Assembly (NCBI GenBank): GCA_035771165.1 | Contig: JAWNZC010000354.1 | Span: forward strand, 855,001-919,000 | Length of the DNA: 64,000 nt | Direction: 5' to 3' | DNA from: Paragorgia papillata | Taxonomy: Eukaryota; Cnidaria; Anthozoa; Scleralcyonacea; Coralliidae | Shown: positions 51,273-60,866 of the stretch, piece by piece | Numbering within the stretch: the stretch's first letter is position 1 | Layout of the letters: the number at the start of each line of letters is the position of its first letter | Notes under the pieces: model-generated | Told to the model about the DNA's origin: nothing | Seen by the model: only the letters and a program-made list of their open reading frames with translations | Databases searched by the model: none | Made by a program: the position numbers and the translations under genes

Positions 51273-54200
51273 TGCAGGGTAGACGTCTCTAAAAGCCATG
51301 CATAAAGGGCTAAAGACTTGCCACTCCAATTATTTCGCTTATCATCTCGTTGTTTGTCGTTTTGGCCTTTTGTTTTCATTATTCTGTGATGAAGTTTAAG
51401 TCTTGGGTTGTTAAGCATTAACCTTTCTTTGTTTTGTTTTTTTAGGTACCAGAAATCCTTTTGAAGCTCGACGAACAAGGAGTAAGTACATGTACATCTA
51501 TAGTCAGTCAGGTTAGCGTACGGGTACGTTTACTTAGCGTATAAGCTATGGGTTATCGTCAATTTAGAGTATTTTAGATGATCTTGAAGTTATAAGTTTT
51601 GAAGTCAAGTCAGTATCCTTAAACCAGAGTCGAGTCGTTCTTTGGCTTAGTCTGGACTCGAGTGGCGTGACCTGATCCTGTCTCATATGACTACGTGTCG
51701 ATCTCATACCCGTCTTAACTGTGATATTGTTCTGTTTTCAAATTAGGTAACTCGACAGCACAAGATTGGTATTCTGTATTGCAAGGCTGGGCAAAGTACA
51801 GAAGAGGAAATGTATAACAATGGTATGTGGTTAATCTTAGTTTCTGCTGTATAAGCTATCGTTAGATCGGTTAAAGTGCTTATGAAACGAAAATTAAGTT
51901 TGTCTTTCTTAGGGGCCATACACAAAATACGTGACGCTTTTTTTGCCGATTTTTGACTCCCCTCTACCCCCTGTGACAATCTGTGACGGTTGGCATTACC
52001 CCCCATTGAAAATTACGTGACTCTGAGCCAACCCCCCCCCCCCCCCCCCCCCAACACCAAATTAATATGGCCTTTTTATTACAATATGCCTTCTCATAGC
52101 CCCGAATCAACGATTTAAACAACGTCAATGCATCTGCCATGCTCCAATATATCGTTGTTCGTGGTATAGAATGAGGATTTGCAACTCTACAATAAATTCT
52201 CGTCAACATTAACATGGTCATGTTTAATTTCAGCCTCTCCGTCACGTGACAGTGCTTTGTGATACCCCCTTCCCCCCCTTGTGACATTATGTGACTATTG
52301 TTCAAACACTTTTGTGTCTATTGTTCACTTTTGATAAAAACTTCTATTCCTAATTATATACGGTATTGCTAATAAACTTCGGGTTACGTGCTTAACCTAT
52401 ACACATAACTCACTTGTTATCACCTTTCTCTATTAACTCGTTTTCAGAGGAGGCTGGTCCTGCTTTTAACGAATTCCTGGACATCATTGGAGAACGCGTT
52501 TTGTTAAGAGGTTTTGAAGGCTATAGAGCACAATTGGATAACCGCAGTAAGTTGACTTGATCTCTGTCGAATATTTTCAATAGAATTCAAAAAGCTGAAA
52601 ATGGCGGGAAGTGACGTACTCTGCACTTGTTAAAAGGGACTATAGACCAAATCGTAGTTTCATTTAGGCCCACATGCAAATTAGTTTCCTATTCAATTTG
52701 GGCCCCTATGCAAATTACATCGTGTCCATTAAAGCATAACGGAAAGATAACATAGGCTGGGACTGTTTTTTCATGTTTTGAGTTCATTATTTTTAGACAC
52801 TACGTTTAGGATTATTGTCAAGGATAATCGATAAGCAAATTTTATCCTTATAGAATACCTAAACATTAAAAAGTTTCTGAAATCAGAAATGTTATGTTTA
52901 CTACGGCTGCTTCAGCCCCATGTTATAAATGAACTACGTTTTATCCCGACTCAGATTGTATGCGCAGTCGAAACTCCGATTTCGTCTATATCAAGGCCCG
53001 GGAGACGGCTGAAAGTCGAATTTACCCTTCAGTACTGTACATATTTACTCTAAATTGAGTGTGTGTGTTTACTTACTACTTCAGATGATTCGACTGGTGT
53101 GTATTCGTTATATCGAAAGTTCTGTGGGCGAGAAGTGATGTTTCACGTGTCGACAATGTTGCCTTGGACTCCAAACAACAGACAACAGGTATTGGTGTAT
53201 TTTAGATACACTTTTATAATTATGGCGACTAGCGAGCTCTTGAGTGGTGGTGGAGATGGTGATGGTAACGTCAATGGTAGTGATATTTTTATAATGGTAG
53301 TGAGACGAATGTACAAAATGCACTGATGAATCTGATTGTGTTGTTTCAACTGATGATGGTGAAGCCGAGGGCAGTGGTACATGTGCACATGAGTGGTGGG
53401 TAGTGGTTGTGGTGGTGGTAGTGGTGATGGTAGCGGGTGCTCATAGTGGTAGTGGTGGTAGTAGTTGGTGGTGGTTGTGGTGTTAAAAGGTGGTGGTGGT
53501 GGTGGTGATGATGGTGGTGGTGGTGGTAGTAGGTGGTGGTAGGTGGTGGTGGTAGTGGTGGTAGGTGGGTGGCGGTGGTAGTGGGTGGTGTTAAAAGGTG
53601 GCGGTGGTAGGTGGGTGGTTGTAGTGAGTGGTGTTGGTAGTGGGTGGGTGATGGTGGTAATGGGTGAGTGATATTGGTAGTTCTTGTGGTGTTTGTACTA
53701 GTTGGGTGAGCTATTACCATAACGTCATACCTTACATTGAGTCCTACCGTCTTGGTGAAGTTGATAACCTGTTTCTAAAACAATAAACTACTTACAGATG
53801 AGAAAGTCATTTCTCAACACTTCAGCCTTAGTAGAAAGAAAAACTAGAGGTTATCCTCTCTTTGTTTTTCAGCTTCTTCGCAAACGACATATTGGCAACG
53901 ACATTGTGACCATTGTATTTCAAGAGCCAGGTGCATTGCAATTTACGCCGAAGAACATTCGATCACATTTCCAACACGTGTTCATCCTTGTGCGCGTCTT
54001 CGACCCTTGTACGCCCAACACAAAATACCAGTAAGTTATATATCTTGGATCCCCATTCAATTATACAGCTTTACTAGAGCTAGAAATGGCGTATACTTGA
54101 AGTGATTTTATAGCTAGACTTGCAAAAAGTGAAATATATATTTTCTTGTATTCTTAACACTATCCAGGGTTGCTGTGAGTCGTTCGAAGGATGTCCCGGC

Positions 54201-55698
54201 ATTTGGTCCACCCATTCCAGCCGGAGGAGTATTTACCAACAATACAGAATTCGAGACCTTTCTCATCACTAAATGTAAGTTGTTAAATGTAAGTAATTAA
54301 AACGTAAGAATTGGGGTACTTGGGTCACGCTGGAAAATTGGGGTATTTGGGTTCAATCGCTTAACCGTGCCTCAGGCTCAGTATAACACTGCCCTTAGAC
54401 CATCTCACTGTCTACACACGTTTTGTTTATTTTCAGTGATTAATGCTGAGAATGCCGCTCATAAGTCGGATAAATTTCGCGCCATGGCAGTGCGCACGAG
54501 ACACGAGTACCTGAAGGACCTGGTGAATAATTACGTCACGAATAGCACCGTGGAGACTGGCGTTAAATTCGGTAAGTTTTATCAGTTTTATCATATCTTC
54601 TAATCTAGAATTCAGAATTTCCTGAGTTGTCAAATGGCCTAGGATTTGAGATGTCCTTGAATTCTAAAGGAATTGAAACCCAAACCCCACCCCAACTCTA
54701 ATCCCAACCCTACCTCTAATCCATACCCTAAACCAACACCGCTGCCAAACGTTTGCGCATGCGTGAATTTGCTCGGTTAAACATTGCAAGAGAGGTGGGA
54801 ACTAGCCGTGGCAACAACAACCAGACAGTGAAGACTAAGTAAGACTCGACAATTCATTTGTGTTTTAAAAAAAGGGTAAAGAAAATTACGAAGGGGTCAT
54901 TTCAGAATATGTTACAATATTGACAAAGAAGCCATGCACAAATTACCTACCTTATCTTTTTGGTAGTGTGCTTATAATTTTAACTTTTGTGTCGGACTCT
55001 CGGACCAGTCCAAATATTTCAGTGTTTTCCCGCTCTTTTTTTGAGGTGCGAGCTCGGACGTCGCGCATACGCAAAACGCTTGGCAGCAGTTACTCTCAAG
55101 TTGTATTCTCAAACATTTCGTACGGTCTTCATCACCTGTGAAGCAAACGATTTATCGAGCACATTAACCTTACATTTTGAAATCTTTAGGAAAGTTTTCT
55201 CTATCGTCAAAGAAGAAGGAAAAGATTCACCCACCCGTCAATCCAGAAGTTCTTTCTAAAGGAGGACTAGCTTGGGATGTTGAGGTGATTTGTTAAGCTC
55301 TGCTTTTGTTGGTATACATTTTTTTCTCGTAAAATAAGTGAAATCTTAAGGCGCTGTGTTATACGGTGCGATTTTTACTGACAAGCGCGTTGTTTACTGA
55401 CTTTTTTGGCATTTTTTAAGGTGGAGGACAACCGCGATATGTCAATGATCAAGTGCTTGCTGGTTCTCTCTGTAGAATCATTTGTTCTCATTGACACCTC
55501 AACAAGAGTAAGATGATCATACTTCTGGCATTTCAATTTTTTATTTTTGTTGTCGTTGGTGGTGGTGGTGGTGGTCTTGATGCTGTCTTCATCGTCGTTG
55601 TTGTTGTTGTTTGTCGTTGTTGTTGTTTGTCGTTGTTGTTGCTGTTGATGTTGGTGGTGGTGGTGATGGTAGTGTTCTTGATGCTGTCTTCATCGTCG

Positions 55699-55745
<47 letters not shown>

Positions 55746-56029
55746 GGTGGTCGTTGTTGTTGTTGTTGGTGTTGTTGGTGTTGGTGGTGTTGGTGGTCGT
55801 TGTCGTTGTTGTTGTTGTTGTTGTTGTTGGTGTTGTTGGTGTTGGTGGTGGTGGTGGTGGTCGTCGTTGTCGTTGTTGTTGGTGTTGTTGGTGTTGGTGT
55901 TGGTGTTGGTGGTCGTTGTTGTTGTTGTTGTTGGTGGTGGTGGTGATGTTTGTCGTTGTCATTGTTGTTGGTGGTGGTGGTGATTGTGGCGTTGGTGGTG
56001 CTTTTGTTGCTGTCTTTATCGTCGTCGTC

Positions 56030-56109
<80 letters not shown>

Positions 56110-59100
56110 CGTTGTTGTACTTGGTGGTGGTGGTGCTGGTGATGGTGGTACTGGTTTTCCTCTTCCTATTTGTAATAAGATATTTTAAACTTCTTTTTCC
56201 AGGAGGCGATTTTTTACATTCCTTGCAAAGCGATTATTGGGTGGACACCAATGTCCAAAAAGTAAGTCAAAACCAATCGATGTAATGAGAACTGTAGAGT
56301 TCAAATCAGCAATCTCGATTGCTTAGAAAATATACAGGTTGTTTTTTAAACACCTTTGTTTTTATTCTCCTGTTTGTTCTATTTAGGCTTAAGTTATTCC
56401 ACGCAGGAGGAGATTGCTTGGTACTGAATTTACCTTCTCCTGAAGATATTCCTAGTATCGTGCGAAGACTAGAGAGGGTTACCATTGGTTGTCAGGTATA
56501 CTACAAGAAAATATCACACATACCACACTACATACCATAGCATACTATAACATACCTTGCCATACCATACCATACTAAAGCGCACACCATACCATACCAT
56601 ACCATACTACACTTTGCCACACTATATACCATACTACATTTTGCCACACTATATACCATACTACATTTTGCCACACTATATACCATACTACACCAAACTA
56701 AACCATAGCGTACCTTACTATACCGTATCCTACCATACCATACCATATCGTACCGTACAGCACACCACAACCGTATGTATATTATATACAGCTAAATCAA
56801 TTAAGGTTGTCCTGGCCAAAGCCAAAAGGTCAAAGCCAAGCGCGAAAATGCTCGTTAATAATCCCCAGAGAGGAAAGTTTGTATGATTTTGGCCTATAAA
56901 TATAGTAAATGTGTGCTTCGCTATTTAAATAGTAATTCACATCGTACTTTTCGCTGGCTTTGGCCAGGACAACCGTAATTGATTTAGCTGTATACCACAT
57001 TACCAGGGCCGTCCTCAAAAAATTCTGCAGGGGGGTTGTACGCTCAATTTTGCCGACTGCCTCATAATCGTCACTCGTCAGTACTAGTACTCGCCGAGTC
57101 TGACTGCTGGTGGGTGCCGACTGCCGACTGAAATCTCTTGTCTGCCGACTATAGAACAAATAAAGCAATTCTTGGGGGGGTGTCACACCCCCCCAAACCC
57201 CCCCATAGCTCCGGCCCTGCACATTACATAATCTTTATGCTAGCTATGTTTAGCTTTAATTCGCTATGGTTAACTATGCTTAGCTATGCATCGTAGCCTT
57301 CTTCATAATACTCAGAATTAGCCTTTTCTTTTTATCTTTATCAAGACGGTTTCGATGACCTTACGGAGACATCATTCTGGTCAGCTTGGTTTTAACGTTC
57401 ATAACGAAGGCATGGTTGTTGATGTTGAAGCAAATGGACTTGCACAGTCAGCTGGATTAAAACAAAATTCGCGATTAGTTGAAGTAAGTAGTGAATGTTA
57501 TGGTGCATTATGTATCAAGTATTTGAAATATTGAGGGGAGGAAAACAGACACACTTTTTAAGAACAAACGGTTCCGCATGATTTGTCTCGAGTCTAATTA
57601 TATGAATTCAGAACTCCAAACTTAACTAACGATTAAGCTTCTTGAGAATCCGAACCAAAAATGCTCTAACATCTTGAAGCTAGTAACTATGTACGCTTTC
57701 CAACGATATTTAGGTTAATGCTCATGGTATTAAAGTATGTAAGAAATCGCATATGTTAGTGTAATTAGTTACCTAGCGACATATATAGTCATGCATCGGT
57801 TGAATAAAATTGGCAGAGTTAGGACTTTATCTCATTTGTAAACTAACGTCCAAGAAAAGAGAATATGGAAATTTTTGTGAATTCCGGTAGAGTATTTCAC
57901 ATACTTCTAATTGCTACAGTATATTGAACGCACGTTTGCTGGTTCGCCATTTCATTTTCTGATCTGAAGAGGGAACTTTATCATATGAACAGACTTCGGA
58001 TGTAAATAGTTTCTGTCGTGTTTTAACAAGCAACCTCGACTACTGTCTAGAATGTATGGTTATATATTTCAAAAAAAAAAGGGAAAAGGGCAGCTAGGGA
58101 AATGTTAGTGTCATAATAATACGGGATTTCAAATATTAGCCAGCTTATTTGGCATTGGCGTTCTAGCTTTCTTAAACTCTCTGGATAAATGCAATTAAGT
58201 ATACGCCGCCCCCTCCCTTCCCCCTCCCCTCCCTCTTTTCCCCTCCCTTCCCCCTCCCCCTTTGAATTTTTAATAACCATATGTTTGTAGAATGGCAATA
58301 TATTAAGGTTATAGATATACTGCCGAAACAGAGAACGTATAGGAGTCTAACGTTTCGAGCGAAGGCCCTTCGTCAGAGAGAAACGTGGGCTCTGTCTGGC
58401 GAAGGGCCTTCCCCTCGAAACGTAAGACTCCTACGTTCTCTGTTTCGGCAGTATATCTAACCTTACTATATTTCGATTGTTGTTTCAACACTGCCTACGC
58501 AGCGCGCTACTTTTATTTGATTGTTTGTATAATTTCTTTGATTGTTGCAATATCGAAGTGTTTCTCTGTCTTTGTAGATCTTCGGCAAGCCAGTTGCGAC
58601 GATGTCTTATGATGAAATGATTAATGAGCTTCGTCGACCAAGCCATGTTCCGGTTGTTGTGATTCCTCCGTTTCCTAACGGCAGACCTAGGAAGTAAGTT
58701 GAGTACTAAATACCATACACGAGGAGGAGTGTTTCATCAGGATTTTCAAACACCGACACGTTTGTTGAAAACCGAGGCGAAGTCGCACAAACTTCGAGAT
58801 GTTTGATTATGCTGCAGGAACACCCGAGTGTTTGACATAGCATCTTAAACAAATCGGTATTTTAAAGGCCGGTTTACACACGATTTTTGGTGCGATTTTC
58901 TCATTCCGACGCATGTGATTGAGTGGATGTCTCACGGAATGTATTGAACCACTATAGCTTTGTACAAATAAATGTCCAATGCATTCGTAAGTCAATCCAT
59001 TCGATCGCATCAGTTAGGAGGAGAAAAATCGCCTGTGTAAACAAGCCTTAAGGTGGCTCCCTATAGTTTCAATAAATACGCGCTATTTCATACGCTCATT

Positions 59101-60773
59101 ATCTAATGTTATTCACAAGTTTAAAAATTTGTTAGATAAATATCAAGTAGACCCTACTATAGCAGAACTATCGCAGATATAAAGTATCTATCAAAAAGTT
59201 CAATTATTCGCTGTTACCATGGTAATAATGACGTTGGAACTTTGGTATATTTTCAAGTATTGCATAATTAAAGCGGCATGTCTTCAGTTTGCTTCGGTGA
59301 AATTTTTTAAAAATTGCTGAGATGATAGATACTGTTGTGAAGAATATCCATGCACAAAATCAGAGAGAGTTGTCTGGACAGATTTTTCGCTATAAAAATT
59401 ATCGATTTAAAAACGTTCTGTCTTTTTTAAAATTATGTATACTTTAGAACTTTTTATAAACTACTTATTTACAAAATTTTAAGCAAAATTCACCGAAGAA
59501 AACGTCTACAAGTCTTCGAATCGACAAGATCGCTATTTACGCATGCGTGGCGATACTATTTCTAGTCACCAGTCCCCAATTGAAATTACCATAGGGAGCC
59601 ACCTTAAGAGAAAATCGAAGTGGAAGTTTGCTTGATATGTGTATCGCAGTTCGTCTTTTTATCAACTATTTCAAAAACGCAATAATTCATGAGGAAAACA
59701 CAACGGAAATCAGTACCATGTCCGTGGTTTTATATCTGATAAAGAAACCTCCTGATTTACATAAACTTTAGCTTTGATTTTCTCGGCTTAAGGCCTGGCC
59801 AAACGCTTTCAACATTTCATTCAACATCGTTCAACATTGTTGAATTCAACGTGTTGAAAGCGTTTGGCCACCCCTGTTGAATGATGTTGAACGTTGTTGA
59901 ATGGTGTTGCATGATGTTGAACGAAATTTGAACATGTTCAAATTTTCGTTCAACATGCGTTCAACATTTCTATTGTTCTCAAAATGTTGAAAGGTGTTGA
60001 ACGCATTTGGCCACATTTCATTCAGCTTTGTTGAACAGAGACATGCGCCATGCGGGATATTGTCGATTCCAGCTTTTGTGGTAGCCCGCGTTCAGTTAAT
60101 TGTCATTCATGAATGTTGAACGATGTTGAATTCATTTGGCCACTCGTGCTTTCAACATTATTCAACATCGTTCAACAATGTTGAATGATGTTGAATGCGA
60201 TGTTGAAAGCGTTTGGCCAGGCCTTTAGACAACGTTATTTTCCAAACTTACTACGTCAATGAACTTACCAAAATGGGTCGTTTTTGAAGCTATTTAAAAC
60301 ATTCGCAGTATCGCTCGTGTTTCAAATCTAATAAAACACTGCTGCTCATGCATGTTTTAAATATTACATAAAACACTCGGTATTGCCTTGTGTATTGTAT
60401 GTATACACTAAACTTAGACTGTTGCTCGGCAATTTTCCTTTCAGAGGTCTTCAACTTGCCGCTGTGAATTACAGTTTACCAACAGGCGCTCTAACTAGCT
60501 ACGGCCAACAACCGAGATCAACTCAGTCTCTTGATCATAGTCCACACCCGAGTATCATCGAAGGCGAGATTGTGTCGCGTTATTCTAGTAACTCAACCTT
60601 AAGGACATTTGAATCTACGCCCGAGCATCCAAAAGAATTTGACGAGTCACAGTCAAATGGAGCTCCGTGGATAAGAAGGCCGAATTCTCCTGTTAATGGC
60701 GATGAAAGGTGAGTAGGGTGCTGCTGTTCAGCTTGAGCTGGGGTTTTAATTGATTGATTGATTTATTGGTTGG

Positions 60774-60866
<93 letters not shown>

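Noticed and set aside
55513..56188. Val/Leu/Gly-rich frames
   Set aside because: GTT/GGT triplet repeat in SIPA1L intron 12.
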